Source: Schoenoplectus triqueter
Lineage: Eukaryota; Streptophyta; Magnoliopsida; Poales; Cyperaceae
Assembly (NCBI GenBank): GCA_964058805.1
Contig: CAXKVV010000680.1
Span: 1-39,512, forward strand
DNA: 39,512 bases
Direction: 5' to 3'
Of the stretch, positions 1 through 14,474 are shown one piece after another (the first letter of the stretch is position 1; each line of letters starts with the position of its first letter). The position numbers were made by a program, and so were the translations under genes. The notes below the pieces were generated by a model. The model saw nothing but the letters and a program-made list of their open reading frames with translations, ran no database searches and was not told the origin of the DNA.

Positions 1-3000
1 CGCGCAAAACATGAAAACGGGACCCGACGACCTCGGCAACGCTCAAAACGTGTCCGGGCGCGCAAAATTCGAAAACGAGACAAGACGCCCTCGGTACCGC
101 CGAAAACGAGTCCGGGCGAGCAAAACATGAAAACGGGACCCGACGCCCTCGGCACCGCCGTAAACGAGTCCGGGCGCGCAAAACTGAAAAACGGGACCCG
201 ACGCCCTCGGTACCGTCGAAAACGAGTCCGGGCGCGCAAAACAAGAAAACGGGACCCGACGACCTCGGCAACGCCCAAAACGTGTCCGGGCGCGCAAAAC
301 TCGAAAACGGGACAGGACGCCCTCGGTACCGCCGAAAACGAGTCCGGGCGCGCAAAACTGAAAAACGGGACTCGACGCCCTCGGCACCGTCGAAAACGAG
401 TCCGGGCGCGCACAACAAGAAAACGGGACCCGACGACCTCGGCAACGCCCAAAACGTGTCCGGGCGCGCAAAACTCGAAAACGGGACAGGACGCCCTCGG
501 TACCGCCGAAAACGAGTCCTGGCGAGCAAAACATGAAAACGGGACCCGACGCCCTCGGCACCGCCGTAAACGAGTCCGGGCGCACAAAACTTAAATACGG
601 GACCTGACGCCCTCGGTACCGCCCAAAACGTGTCCGGGAGCGCAAAACATGAAAACGGGACCCGACGCCCTCGCTACAGCCGAAAACGAGTCCGGGCGCG
701 CAAAACATGAAAACAGGACCCGACGACCTCGGCACCGCCGAAAACGTGATCGGGCGCGAAAAACTTGAAAACGGGAAAGAACGCCCTTGGTACCGCCTAA
801 AACGAGTCCGGGCGCACAAAACATGAAAACGGGACCCGACGACCTCGGCACCGCCGAAAACGAGTCCGGGCGCGCAAAACATGAAAACGGGACCAGACGC
901 CCTCGGTACCGTCGAAAATGAGTTCGGGCGCGCAAAACATGAAAACGGGACCCGACGACCTCGGCAACGCCCAAAACGTGTCCGGGCGCGCAAAACTCGA
1001 AACCGGGACAGGACGCCCTCGGTACCGCTGGAAACGTGTCCGGGCACGCAAAAAATGAAAACGGGACCCGACGCCCTCGGCACCGTCGTAAATGAGTCGG
1101 GGCGCGCAAAACTTAACAACGGGAAAGGACGCTCTCGGTAACGCCGAAAACGAGTCCGGGCGCGCAATACATGAAAACGGGACCCGACGACCGTCGGCAC
1201 CGCCGTAAACGAGTCCGGGCGCGCAAAACATGAAAAACAGGACCTGACGACCTCGGCACCGCCCAAAACGTGTCCGGGCGCGAAAAACTTGAAAACGGGA
1301 AAGGACTCCCTCGGCACCGCCGAAAATGAGTCCGGGCGCGCAAAAAATGAAAACTGGACCCGACGACCTCGGCACCGCCGAAAACGAGTCCGGGCGCCCA
1401 AAACATGAAAACAGGACCCGACGACCTCGGCAACGCCCAAAACGTGTCCGGGCGCGCAAAACTCGAAAACGGGACAAGATGCCCTCGGTACCGCTGGAAA
1501 CGTGTCCGTGCGCGCAAAACATGAAAACGGGACCCGACGACCTCGGCAACGCCCAAAACGTGTCCGGGCGCGCAAAACATGAAAATGGGACCCGACGACC
1601 TCGGCAACGCCCAAAACGTGTCCGAGCGCGCAAAACTCGAAAACGGGACAAGACGCCCTCGGTACCGCTGGAAACTTGTCCGGGCGCGCAAAACATGAAA
1701 ACGGGACCCGACGACCTCGGCAACGCCCCAAACGTGTCCGGGCGCGCAAAACATGAAAACGGGACCCGACGACCACGGCAACGCCCAAAACGAGTCCGGG
1801 CGCACAAAACATGAAAACGGGACCCGACGACCCCGGCAACGCCCAAAACGTGTCCGGGCGTGCAAAACTCGAAAACGGGACAAGACGCCCTCGGTACCGC
1901 CGAAAACGAGTCCGGGCGCGCAATACTCAAAAACGGGAAAGGACGCTCTCGGTAACGCCGAAAACGAGTCCGGGCGCGCAATACATGAAAACGGGACCCG
2001 ACGACCGTCGGCACCGCCGTAAACGAGTCCGGGCGCGCAAAACATGAAAACAGGACCCGACGACCTCGGAACCGTCGAAAACATGTCCGGGCGCGCAAAA
2101 CGTGAAAACGGGACCCGACGACCTCGGCAACGCCCAAAACGTATCCGGGCGCGCAAAACATGAAAACGGGACCCGACGACCTCGGCAACGCCCCAAACGT
2201 GTCAGGGCGCGCAAAACATGAAAACGGGACCCGACAACCTCGGCAACGCCCAAAACGAGTCCGGGCGCGCAAAACTCGAAAACGGGACAAGACGCCCTCG
2301 GTACCGCCGAAAACGAGTCCGGGCGAGCAAAACATGAAAACGGGACCCGACGCCCTCGACACCGCCTTAAACGAGTCCGGGCGCGCAAAACATAAAAACG
2401 GGACCTGACGCCCTCGGTACCGTCGAAAACGAGTCCGAGCGCGCAAAACAAGAAAACGGGACCCGACGACCTCGGCAACGCCCAAAACGTGTCCGGGCGC
2501 GCAAAACTCGAAAACGGGACAGGACGCCCTCGGTACCGCTGGAAATGTGTCCGGGCACGCAAAACATGAAAACGGGACCCGACGCCCTCGGCACCGCCGT
2601 AAATGAGTCCGGGCGCGCAAAACTTGAAAAACGGGAAAGGACGCTCTCGGTAAGGCCGAAAACGAGTCCGGGCGCGTAAAACATGAAATCGGGACCCGTC
2701 GCCCACGGTACCGCCGAAAACGAGTTCGGGCGCGCAAAACATGAAAACGGGACCCGACGACCTCGGCACCGCCGAAATCGAGTCCGGGCGCACAAAACTT
2801 GAAACCGGGACCAGACGACCTTGGCAACGCCCAAAACGTGTCAGGGCGCGCAAAACTCGTAAACGGGACAGGACGACGTCGGTAACGCCGAAAACGAGTC
2901 CGGGCGCGCAAAACATGAAAACGGGACCCGACGCCCTCGGCACCGCCGTAAACGAGTCCGGGTGCGCAAAAATTGAAAACGGGAAAGGACGCCCTCAGTA

Positions 3001-4814
3001 ACGCCGAAAACGAGTCCGGGCGCGCAAAAAATGAAAATGGGACCCGACGAACTCGGCACCGTCGTAAACGAGTCCGGGCGCCCAAAACATGAAATCGGGA
3101 CCCGTCGCCCTCGGTACCGTCGAAAATGAGTTCGGGCTCGCAAAACATGAAAACGGGACTGGACGCCCTCGGCACCGCCGAAAACGAGTCCGGGCGCGCA
3201 AAACATGAAAACGGGACCCGACGACCTCGCCACCGCCCAAAACGTGTCCGGGCGCGCAAAACTTGAAAACGGGACAAGACGCCCTCGGTACCGCCGAAAA
3301 CGAGACCGGGAGCGCAAAACATGAAAACGGGACCCGATGCCCTCGGTACAGCCGAAAACGAGTCCGGGCGCGCAAAACATGAAAACGGGACCCGACGACC
3401 TCGGCACCGCCGAAAACGTGTCCGGGCGCGAAAAACTTGAAAACGGGAAAGAACGCCCTTGGTACCGCCCAAAACGAGTCCGGGCGCACAAAACATGAAA
3501 ACGGGACCCGATGACCTCGGCACCGCCTAAAATGTGTCCGGGCGCGAAAAAATTGAAAACGAGAAAGAACGCCCTCGGTACCGCCGAAAACGAGTCCGGG
3601 CGCGCAAAACATGAAAACGGGATCCGACGACCTCGGCACCGCCAAAAACGAGTCCGGGCGCGCAAAACATGAAAACGGGATCCGACGACCTCGGCACCGC
3701 CAAAAACGAGTCCGGGCGCGCAAAACATGAAAACGGCACCCGACGACCTCGCTAACGCCCAAAACGTGTCCGGGCGCGCAAAACTCGAAAACGGGACAGG
3801 ACGCCATCGGTACCGCCGAAAACGAGTCCGGGCGCGCAAAACATAAAAACGGGACGCGACGCCCTCGGTACCGCCGAAAAAAAAGTCCAGGCGCGCAAAA
3901 CATGAAAACGGGACCCGACGACCTCGGCAACTCCCAAAACGTGTCCGGGCGCGCAAAACTCGAAAACGGGACAAGACGACCTCGGCACCGTCCAAAACGT
4001 GTCCGGGAGCGCAAAACATGAAAACGGGACCCGACGCCCTCGGTACATCCGAAAACGAGTCCGGGCGCGCAAAACATGAAAACGGGACCCGACGACCTCG
4101 GCACCGCCGAAAACGTGTCCGGGCGCGAAAAACTTGAAAACTGGAAAGAACGCCATCGGCACTGCCGAAAACGGGTCCGGGCGCGAAAATCTTGAAAACT
4201 GGAAAGAACGCCATCGGCACCGCCGAAAACCTGTCCGGGCGCGAAAAACTTGAAAACTGGAAATAACGCCATCGGTACCGCCGAAAACGAGTCCGGGCGC
4301 GCAAAACATGAAAACGGGACCCAACGACCTCGGCAACGCCCAAAACGTGTCCGGGTGCGCAAAACTCGAAAACGGGACAGGACACCCTAGGTACCGCCGG
4401 AAACGTGTCAGGGCGCGCAAAACATGAAAACGGGACCCGACGCCCTCGGCACCGCCGTAAACGAGTCCGGGCGCGCAAAACATGAAAACGGGACCCGACG
4501 ACCTCGGCACCGCCGTAAACGAGTCCGGGCGCGCAAAACTTAAAAACGGGACCCGACGCCCTCGATACTGCCGAAAACGAGTCCGGGCGCGCAAAACATG
4601 AAAACAGGACCCGACGACCTCGGAACCGTCGAAAACATGTCCGGGCGCGAAAAACTTGAAAATGGGAAAGGACGCCCTCGGGACCGCAAAAAACGAGTCC
4701 GGGCGCGCAAATCATGAAAACGGGACCCGACGACCTCGGCACCGCCGAAAAACAAAACCGGGCGCGCAAAACTCAAAAACGGGACAAGACGACCTCGGCA
4801 TCGCACAAAACGTG

Positions 4815-7427
4815 TCCGGGAGCGCAAAACATGAAAACGGGACCCGACGCCCTCGGTACAGCCGAAAATGAGTCCGAGCGCGCAAAACATGAAAACGGGA
4901 CCCGACGACCTCGGCACCGCCGAAAATGAGTCCGGGCGAGAAAAACTTGAAAACTGGAAAGAACGCCATCGGTACCGCCGAAAACGTGTCCGGGCGCGAA
5001 AAACTTGAAAACGGAACCCGACGACGTCGGTACCGCCGAAAACGAGTCCGGGCGCGCAAAACATGAAAACGGGACCCGACGACCTCGACAACGCCCAAAA
5101 CGTGTCCGGGAGCGAAAAAACTCGAAAACGGGACATGACACCCTAGGTAGCGCCGGAAACGTGTCCGGGCGCGCAAAACATGAAAACGGGACCCGACGCC
5201 CTCGGCACCGTCGTAAACGGGTCCGGGCGCGCAAAACTTGAAAACGGGAAAGGACGCCCTCGGTAACGCCGAAAACGAGTCCGGGCGCTCAAAACATGAA
5301 AACGGGACCCAACGACCTCGGCACCGCCATAAACGAGTCCGGGCGCGCTAAACTTAAAAACGAGACCCGACGCCCTCGATACTGCCGAAAACGAGTCCGG
5401 GCGCGCAAAAACATGAAAACAAGACCCGACGACCTCGGAACCGTCGAAAACATGTCCGGGCGCGAAAAACTTGAAAATGGGAAAGGACGCCCTCGGGACC
5501 GCAGAAAACGAGTCCGGGCGCGCAAAACATGAAAACGGGACCCGACGACCTCGGCACCGCCGAAAAACTAGTCCGGGCGCGCAAAACGTGAAAACGGGAC
5601 CCGACGACCTCGGCAACGCCCAAAACGTGTTCGGGCGCGCAAAACTCAAAAACGGGACAAGACGACCTCGGCACCGCCCAAAACGTGTCCGGGCGCGAAA
5701 AACTTGAAAACGGGAAAGGACGCCCTCGGTACCGCTGAAAATGAGTCTGGGCGCGCAAAACATGAAAACGGGACCCGACGACCTCGGCACCGCCGAAAAC
5801 GAGTCCGGGCGAGAAAAACTTGAAAACTGGAAAGAACGCCATCGGTACCGCCGAAAACGTGTCCGGGAGCGAAAAACTTGAAAACGGAACCCAACGACGT
5901 CGGTACCGCCGAAAACGAGTCCGGGCGCGCAAAACATGAAAACGGGACCCGACGACCTCGACAACGCCCAAAACGTGTCCGGGCGCGCAAAACTCGAAAA
6001 CGGGACAGGACGCCCACGGTACCGCCGGAAACGTGTCCGGGCGCGCAAAACATGAAAACGGGACCCAACGCCCTCGGCACCGCCGTAAACGAGTCCGGGC
6101 GCGCAAAACTTAAAAACGGGACCCGACGCCCTCGGCACCGCCGTAAACGAGTCCGGGCGCGCAAAACATGAAAACGGGACCCGACGACCTCGGCAACGCC
6201 CAAAACGTGTCCGGGCGCGCAAAACTCGAAAACGGGACAAGACGCCCTCGGTACCGCCGAAAACGAGTCCGGGCGAGCAAAACATGAAAACGGGACCCGA
6301 CGCCCTCGGCACCGCCGTAAACGAGTCCGGGCGCGCAAAACTGAAAAACGGGACCCAACGCCCTCGACACCGCCGTAAACGAGTCCGGGCGCGCAAAACA
6401 TGAAAACGGGACCCGACGATCTCGGCAACGCCCAAAACGTGTCCGGGCGCGCAAAACTCAAAAACGGGACAGGACGCCCTCGGTACCGCTGGAAACGTGT
6501 CCGGGCACGCAAAACATGAAAACGGGACCCGACGCCCTCGGTAACGCCGAAAACGAGTCCGGGCGCGTAATACATGAAAACGGGACCCGATGACCTCGGC
6601 TCCGCCGTAAACGAGTCCGGGCGCGCAAAACATGAAAACAGGACCTGACGACCTCAGCACCGCCCAAAAGGTGTCCGGGCGCGAAAAACTTGAAAACGGG
6701 AAAGGACGCCCTCGGTGCCGCCGGAAACGTGTCCGGGCGCACAAAACATGAAAACGGGACCCGACGACCTCGGCACCGCCGAAAACGAGTCCGGGCGCGC
6801 AAAACATGAAAACGGGATCCGACGACCTCGACAACGCCCAAAACGTGTCCGGGCGCGCAAAACTCGAAAACGGGACAGGACGCCCACGGTACCGCCGGAA
6901 ACGTGTCCGGGCGCGCAAAACATGAAAACGGGACCCAACGCCCTCGTCACCGCCGTAAACGAGTCCGGGCGCGCAAAACATGAAAACGGGACCCGACGAC
7001 CTCGGCACTGCCGAAAACGAGTCCGGGCGCGCAAAACTCGAAAACGGGACAAGACGCCCTCGGAATCGCCAAAAACGAGTCCGGGCGAGCAAAACATGAA
7101 AACGGGACCCGACGCCCTCGGCACCGCCGTAAACGAGTCCGGGCGCGCGAAACTAAAAAACGGGACCCGACGCCCTCGGTACCGTCGAAAACGAGTCCGG
7201 GCGAGCAAAACATGAAAACGGGACCCGACGACCTCGGCAACGCCCAAAACGTGTCCGGGCGCACAAAACTCGAAAACGGGACAGGACACCCTCGGTGCCG
7301 CCGGAAACGTGTCCGGGCGCGCAAAACATGAAAATGGGACCCGACGCCCACGGCACCGCCGTAAACGAGTCCGGGCGCGCAAAACATAAAAACGGGACCC
7401 GACGCCCTCGGTACCGTCGGAAACGAG
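4815..7427. repeat. Higher-order duplication A, copy 1 (about 45 monomers)
   Basis: This segment recurs directly downstream (7428-10098) at an offset of 2613 bp, which is 45 monomers plus 3 bp. Rare private variants recur in the same order: GAAAACTGGAAAGAACGCC units, the GAACCCGACGACGTCGG unit at about 5010, the GAAAAAACTCG unit at about 5115, the GTAGCGCCGG unit at about 5147 and the AAAAACTAGTCC unit at about 5565. Identity looks near complete by eye. The second copy lacks one monomer near 6110 and gains two near 9345, so the offset ends at 2671 bp. Confidence 0.9.
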
Positions 7428-10098
7428 TCCGGGAGCGCAAAACATGAAAACGGGACCCGACGCCCTCGGTACAGCCGAAAACGAGTCCGAGCGCGCAAAA
7501 CATGAAAACGGGACCCGACGACCTCGGCACCGCCGAAAATGAGTCCGGGCGAGAAAAACTTGAAAACTGGAAAGAACGCCATCGGTACCGCCGAAAACGT
7601 GTCCGGGCGCGAAAAACTTGAAAACGGAACCCGACGACGTCGGTACCGCCGAAAACGAGTCCGGGCGCGCAAAACATGAAAACGGGACCCGACGACCTCG
7701 ACAACGCCCAAAACGTGTCCGGGAGCGAAAAAACTCGAAAACGGGACATGACACCCTAGGTAGCGCCGGAAACGTGTCCGGGCGCGCAAAACATGAAAAC
7801 GGGACCCGACGCCCTCGGCACCGTCGTAAACGGGTCCGGGCGCGCAAAACTTGAAAACGGGAAAGGACGCCCTCGGTAACGCCGAAAACGAGTCCGGGCG
7901 CTCAAAACATGAAAACGGGACCCAACGACCTCGGCACCGCCATAAACGAGTCCGGGCGCGCTAAACTTAAAAACGAGACCCGACGCCCTCGATACTGCCG
8001 AAAACGAGTCCGGGCGCGCAAAAACATGAAAACAAGACCCGACGACCTCGGAACCGTCGAAAACATGTCCGGGCGCGAAAAACTTGAAAATGGGAAAGGA
8101 CGCCCTCGGGACCGCAGAAAACGAGTCCGGGCGCGCAAAACATGAAAACGGGACCCGACGACCTCGGCACCGCCGAAAAACTAGTCCGGGCGCGCAAAAC
8201 GTGAAAACGGGACCCGACGACCTCGGCAACGCCCAAAACGTGTTCGGGCGCGCAAAACTCAAAAACGGGACAAGACGACCTCGGCACCGCCCAAAACGTG
8301 TCCGGGCGCGAAAAACTTGAAAACGGGAAAGGACGCCCTCGGTACCGCTGAAAATGAGTCTGGGCGCGCAAAACATGAAAACGGGACCCGACGACCTCGG
8401 CACCGCCGAAAACGAGTCCGGGCGAGAAAAACTTGAAAACTGGAAAGAACGCCATCGGTACCGCCGAAAACGTGTCCGGGAGCGAAAAACTTGAAAACGG
8501 AACCCAACGACGTCGGTACCGCCGAAAACGAGTCCGGGCGCGCAAAACATGAAAACGGGACCCGACGACCTCGACAACGCACAAAACGTGTCCGGGCGCG
8601 CAAAACTCGAAAACGGGACAGGACGCCCACGGTACCGCCGGAAACGTGTCCGGGCGCGCAAAACATGAAAACGGGACCCAACGCCCTCGGCACCGCCGTA
8701 AACGAGTCCGGGCGCGCAAAACATGAAAACGGGACCCGACGACCTCGGCAACGCCCAAAACGTGTCCGGGCGCGCAAAACTCGAAAACGGGACAAGACGC
8801 CCTCGGTACCGCCGAAAACGAGTCCGGGCGAGCAAAACATGAAAACGGGACCCGACGCCCTCGGCACCGCCGTAAACGAGTCCGGGCGCGCAAAACTGAA
8901 AAACGGGACCCAACGCCCTCGACACCGCCGTAAACGAGTCCGGGCGCGCAAAACATGAAAACGGGACCCGACGATCTCGGCAACGCCCAAAACGTGTCCG
9001 GGCGCGCAAAACTCGAAAACGGGACAGGACGCCCTCGGTACCGCTGGAAACGTGTCCGGGCACGCAAAACATTAAAACGGGACCCGACGCCCTCGGTAAC
9101 GCCGAAAACGAGTCCGGGCGCGTAATACATGAAAACGGGACCCGATGACCTCGGCTCCGCCGTAAACGAGTCCGGGCGCGCAAAACATGAAAACAGGACC
9201 TGACGACCTCAGCACCGCCCAAAAGGTGTCCGGGCGCGAAAAACTTGAAAACGGGAAAGGACGCCCTCGGTGCCGCCGGAAACGTGTCCGGGCGCACAAA
9301 ACATGAAAACGGGACCCGACGACCTCGGCACCGCCGAAAACGAGTCCGGGCGAGAAAAACTTGAAAACTGGAAAGAACGCCATCGGTACCGCCGAAAACG
9401 TGTCCGGGAGCGAAAAACTTGAAAACGGAACCCAACGACGTCGGTACCGCCGAAAACGAGTCCGGGCGCGCAAAACATGAAAACGGGATCCGACGACCTC
9501 GACAACGCCCAAAACGTGTCCGGGCGCGCAAAACTCGAAAACGGGACAGGACGCCCACGGTACCGCCGGAAACGTGTCCGGGCGCGCAAAACATGAAAAC
9601 GGGACCCAACGCCCTCGTCACCGCCGTAAACGAGTCCGGGCGCGCAAAACATGAAAACGGGACCCGACGACCTCGGCACTGCCGAAAACGAGTCCGGGCG
9701 CGCAAAACTCGAAAACGGGACAAGACGCCCTCGGAATCGCCAAAAACGAGTCCGGGCGAGCAAAACATGAAAACGGGACCCGACGCCCTCGGCACCGCCG
9801 TAAACGAGTCCGGGCGCGCGAAACTAAAAAACGGGACCCGACGCCCTCGGTACCGTCGAAAACGAGTCCGGGCGAGCAAAACATGAAAACGGGACCCGAC
9901 GACCTCGGCAACGCCCAAAACGTGTCCGGGCGCACAAAACTCGAAAACGGGACAGGACACCCTCGGTGCCGCCGGAAACGTGTCCGGGCGCGCAAAACAT
10001 GAAAATGGGACCCGACGCCCACGGCACCGCCGTAAACGAGTCCGGGCGCGCAAAACATAAAAACGGGACCCGACGACCTCGGTACCGTCGGAAACGAG
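7428..10098. repeat. Higher-order duplication A, copy 2 (about 46 monomers)
   Basis: Direct tandem copy of 4815-7427. The offset is 2613 bp at the start, 2555 bp after loss of one monomer near 8725, and 2671 bp after gain of two monomers at about 9343-9460. The gained pair is the GAAAACTGG/GAACCCAACGACGTCGG pair already present earlier in the same copy. Net changes are whole monomers, as expected for unequal exchange in register. Confidence 0.9.
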
Positions 10099-13024
10099 TC
10101 CGGGCGCGCAAAACATGAAAACGGGACCCGACGACCTCGGCAACGCCCAAAACGTGTCCGGGCGCGCAAAATTCGAAAACAAGACAGGACGCCCTCGGTA
10201 CCGCTGGAAACGTGTCCGGGCACGCAAAGCATGAAAACGGTACCCGACGCCCTCGGCACCGCCGTAAACGAGTCCGGGCGCGCAAAACTTGAAAAACGGG
10301 AAAGGACGCTCTCGGTAACGCCGAAAACGAGTCGGGGCGCGCAAAACATGAAATCGGGACCCGTCGCCCACGGTACCGCCGAAAACGAGTTCGGGCGCGC
10401 AAAACATGAAAAGGGGACCCTACGACCTCGCCACCGCCCAAAACGTGTCCGAGCGCGCAAAACTAGAAAACGGGACAAGACGCCCTCGGTACCGCCGAAA
10501 ACGAGACCGGGAGCGCAAAACATTAAAACGGGACCCGATGCCCTCGGTACAGCCGAAAACGAGTCCGGGCGCGCAAAGCATGAAAACGAGACCCGACGAC
10601 CTCGGCACCACCGAAAACGTGTCCGGGCGCGAAAAACTTGAAAACGGGAAAGAACGCCCTTGGTACCGCCCAAAACGAGTCCGGGCGCACAAAAAATGAA
10701 AACGGGACCCGACGACCTCTCAAACGCCCAAAACGTGTCCGGGCGCGCAAAGCTTGAAAACGGCACCGGACGCCCTCGGTACCTCCCTAAACGAGTCCGG
10801 GACCGCAAATCATGAAAACGGGACCGACGCCCTCGATACTGCCGAAAACGAGTCCAGGCGCGCAAAACATGAAAATAGGACCCGACGACCTCGGAATCGT
10901 CGAAAACATGTCCGGGCGCGAAAAACTTGAAAACGGGAAAGGACGCCCTCGTGACTGCAGAAAACGAGTCCGGGAGCGCAAAACATGAAAACGGGACCCG
11001 ACGCCCTCGGTACAGCCGAAAACGAGTCCGGGCGCGTAAAACATGAAATCGGGACCCGTCGCCCACGGTACTGCCGAAAACGAGTTCGGGCGCGCAAAAC
11101 ATGAAAACGGGACCCGACGACCTCGGCACCGCCGAAAACGAGTCCGGGCGCGCAAAACTTGAAAACGGGATCCGACGACCTTGGCAACGCCCAAAACGTG
11201 TCCGGGAGCGCAAAACTCGAAAAACGGGACAGGACGACGTCGGTAACGCCGAAAACGAGTCCGGGCGCGCAAAACATGAAAACGGGACCCGACGCCCTCG
11301 GCACCGCCGTAAACGAGTCCGGGCGCGCAAAACATCACAACGGGACCAGACGACCTCGCCACCGCCCAAAACGTGTCCGGGCGAGCAAAACTTGAAAACG
11401 GGATAAGACGCCCTCGGTACCGCCGAAAACGAGACCGGGAGCGCAAAACATGAAAACGGGACCCGATGCCCTCGGTACAGCCGAAAACGAGTCCGGGCGC
11501 GCAAAACAGGAAAACGGGACCCGATGCCCTCGGTACAGCCGAAAACGAGTCCGGGCGCGCAAAGCATGAAAACGGGACCCGACGACCTCGGCACCGCCGA
11601 AAACGTGTCCGGGCGCGAAAAACTTGAAAACGGGAAAGAACTCCCTTGGTACCGCCGAAAACGAGTCCGGGCGTACAAAACATGAAAACGGGACCCGACG
11701 ACCTCGGCGCCGCCCAAAATATGTTCGGGAGCGCAAAACATGAAAACGGCACCCGACGACCTCGCTAACGCCCAAAACGTGTCCGGGCGCTCAAAACTCG
11801 AAAACGGGACAGGACGCCATCGGTACCGCCGAAAACGAGTCCGGGAGCGCAAAACATGAAAACGGGACCGACGCCCTCGATACTGTCGAAAACGAGTCCG
11901 GGCGCGCAAAACATGAAAACAAGACCCGACGACCTCGGAACCGTCGAAAACATGCCCGGGCGCGAAAAACTTGAAAACGGGAAAGGACGCCCTAGGGACT
12001 GTAGAAAACGAGTCCGGTCGCGCAAAACATGAAAACGGGACCCGACGACCTCGGCACCGCCGAAAAACAAGTCCGGGCGCGCAAACATGAAAACGGGACC
12101 CGACGACCTCGGCAACGCCCAAAACATGTCCGGGCGCTCAAAACTCGAAAACGGTACAAGACGACCTCGGCACCGCCCAAAACATTTCCGGGAGCGCAAA
12201 ACATGAAAACGGGACCCGACGCCCTCGGTACAGCCGAAAACGAGTCCGGGCGCGCAAAACATGAAAACGGGACCCGACGACCTCGGCACCGCCGAAAACG
12301 TGAAAGGGCGCGAAAAACTTGAAAACTGGAAAGAACGCCATCGGTACCGCCGAAAACGAGTCCGGGCGCGCAAAACAAGAAAACGGAACCCGACGACGTC
12401 GGCACCGCCGAAAACGAGTCCGGGCGCGCAAAACATGAAAACGGGACCGACGACCTCGGCAACGCCCAAAACGTGTCCGGGCGCGCAAAACTCGAAAACG
12501 GGACAGGACGCCCTCGGTACCGCCAGAAACGTGTCCGGGCGCGCAAAACATGAAAACGGGACCCGACGCCCTCGGCACCGCCGTAAACGAGTCCGGGCGC
12601 GCAAAACATGAAAACGGGAAAGGACGCCCTCGGTAGCGCCGAAAACGAGTCCGGGCGCGCAAAACATGAAAACGGGACGCGACGACCTCGGCACCGCCTA
12701 AAACGTGTCCGGGCGCGCAAAACTTGAAAACGGGACAAGACCCCCTCGGTACCGCCGAAAACGAGTCCGGGCGAGCAAAACATGAAAAAGGGACCCGTCG
12801 CCCTCGGCACCGCCGTAAACGAGTCCGGGCGCGCAAAACATGAAAACGGGAAAGGACGCCCTCGGTAACGCCGAAAACGAGTCCGGGCGGGCAAAACATG
12901 AAAACGGGACCCGACAACCTCGGCACCGCCTAAAACGTGTCCGGGCGCGCAAAATTTGAAAACGGGACACGACCCCCTCGGTACCGCCGAAAACGAGTCC
13001 GGGCGAGCAAAACATGAAAAAGGG

Positions 13025-13873
13025 ACCCGTCGCCCACGGTACCTCCGAAAATGAGTCCGGGCGCCCCAAACGTAAAAACGGGACCCGACGACCTCAGCAA
13101 CGCCGAAAATGAGTCCGGGCGCGCAAAATATGAAAACGGGACCCGACGACCTCGGCAACGCCCAAAACGTGTCCGGGCGCGCAAAACTCGAAAACGGGAC
13201 AAGACGCCCTCGGTACCGCTGAAAATGAGTCCGGGCGAGCAAAACATGAAAACGGGACCCGACGCCCTCGGCACCGCCGTAAACGAGTCCGGGCGCGAAA
13301 AACTTGAAAACGGGAAAGGACGCCCTCGGTACCGCCGAAAATGAGTCTCGGCGCGCAAAACATGAAAACGGGACCCGACGACCTCGGCACCGCCGAAAAC
13401 GAGTCCGGGCGCACAAAACATGAAAACGGGAAAGGACGCTCTCGGTAACGCCGAAAACGAGTCCGGGCGCGCAAAACAAGAAAACGGGACCCGACGACCT
13501 CGGCACCGCCGTAAACGAGTCCGGGCGCGCAAACCATGAAATCGGGACCCGTCGCCCACGGTTCCGCCGAAAACGAGTTCGGGCGCGCAAAACATGAAAA
13601 CGGGACCCGTCGACCTCGGCACCGCCGTAAACGAGTCCGGGCGCGCAAAACATGAAATCGGGACCCGTCGCCCACGGTACAGCCGAAAACGAGTCCGGGC
13701 GCGCAAAACATGAAAACGGGACCCGACGACCTCGACACCGCCGTAAACGAGTCCGGGCGTACAAAACATGAAATCGGGACCCGTCGTCCACAGTACCGCC
13801 GAAAACGAGTCCGGGCGCGCAAAACATGAACACGGGATAGGACGCCCTCGGCACCGCCGAAAACGTGTCCGGG
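13025..13873. repeat. Higher-order duplication B, copy 1
   Basis: Matches 14475-15439 at an offset of 1450 bp (25 monomers exactly). Shared rare variants include GGCGCCCCAAACGTAAAAAC (about 13070 and 14515), GAGTCTCGGCGCG, AAACCATGAAATCGGG and GAACACGGGATAGGACG. The units just before (12700-12870) are also similar to 14150-14325. Confidence 0.8.
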
Positions 13874-14474
13874 CGCGAAAAACTTGAAAACGGGAAAGGA
13901 CGCCCTCGGTACCGCCGAAAATGAGTCTGGGCGCGCAAAACATGAAAACGGGACCCGACGACCTCGGTACCGCCGGAAACGTGTCCGGGCGGGCAAAACA
14001 TGAAAACGGGACCCGACGCCCTCGGCACCGCCGTAAACGAGTCCGGGCGCACAAAACATGAAAACGGGAAAGGACGCCCTCGGTAGCGCCGAAAACAAGT
14101 CCGGGCGGGCAAAACATGAAAACGGGACCCGACGACCTCGGCACCGCCTAAAACGTGTCCTGGCGCGCAAAACTTGAAAACGGGACACGACCCCCTCGGT
14201 ACCGCCGAAAACGAGTCCGGGCGAGCAAAACATGAAAAAGGGACCCGTCGCCCTCGGCACCGCCGTAAACGAGTCCGGGCGCGCAAAACATGAAAACGGG
14301 AAAGGACGCCCTCGGTAACGCCGAAAACGAGTCCGTGTGCGCAAAACATGAAAACGGGACCCGACGACCTCGGCACAGCCGTCAACGAGTCCGGGCGCGC
14401 AAAACATGAAAACGGGACCCGACGACCTCGGCACCACCGTAAACGAGTCCGGGCGCGCAAAACATGAAATCGGG

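Noticed and set aside
127..594. + strand ORFs of 60-213 codons with an MKTGPDD-type start
   Set aside because: Each begins at the ATG present in most monomers and ends at chance stops such as AAATGA or GCCGTAA. They are repeats of one monomer in shifting frames.
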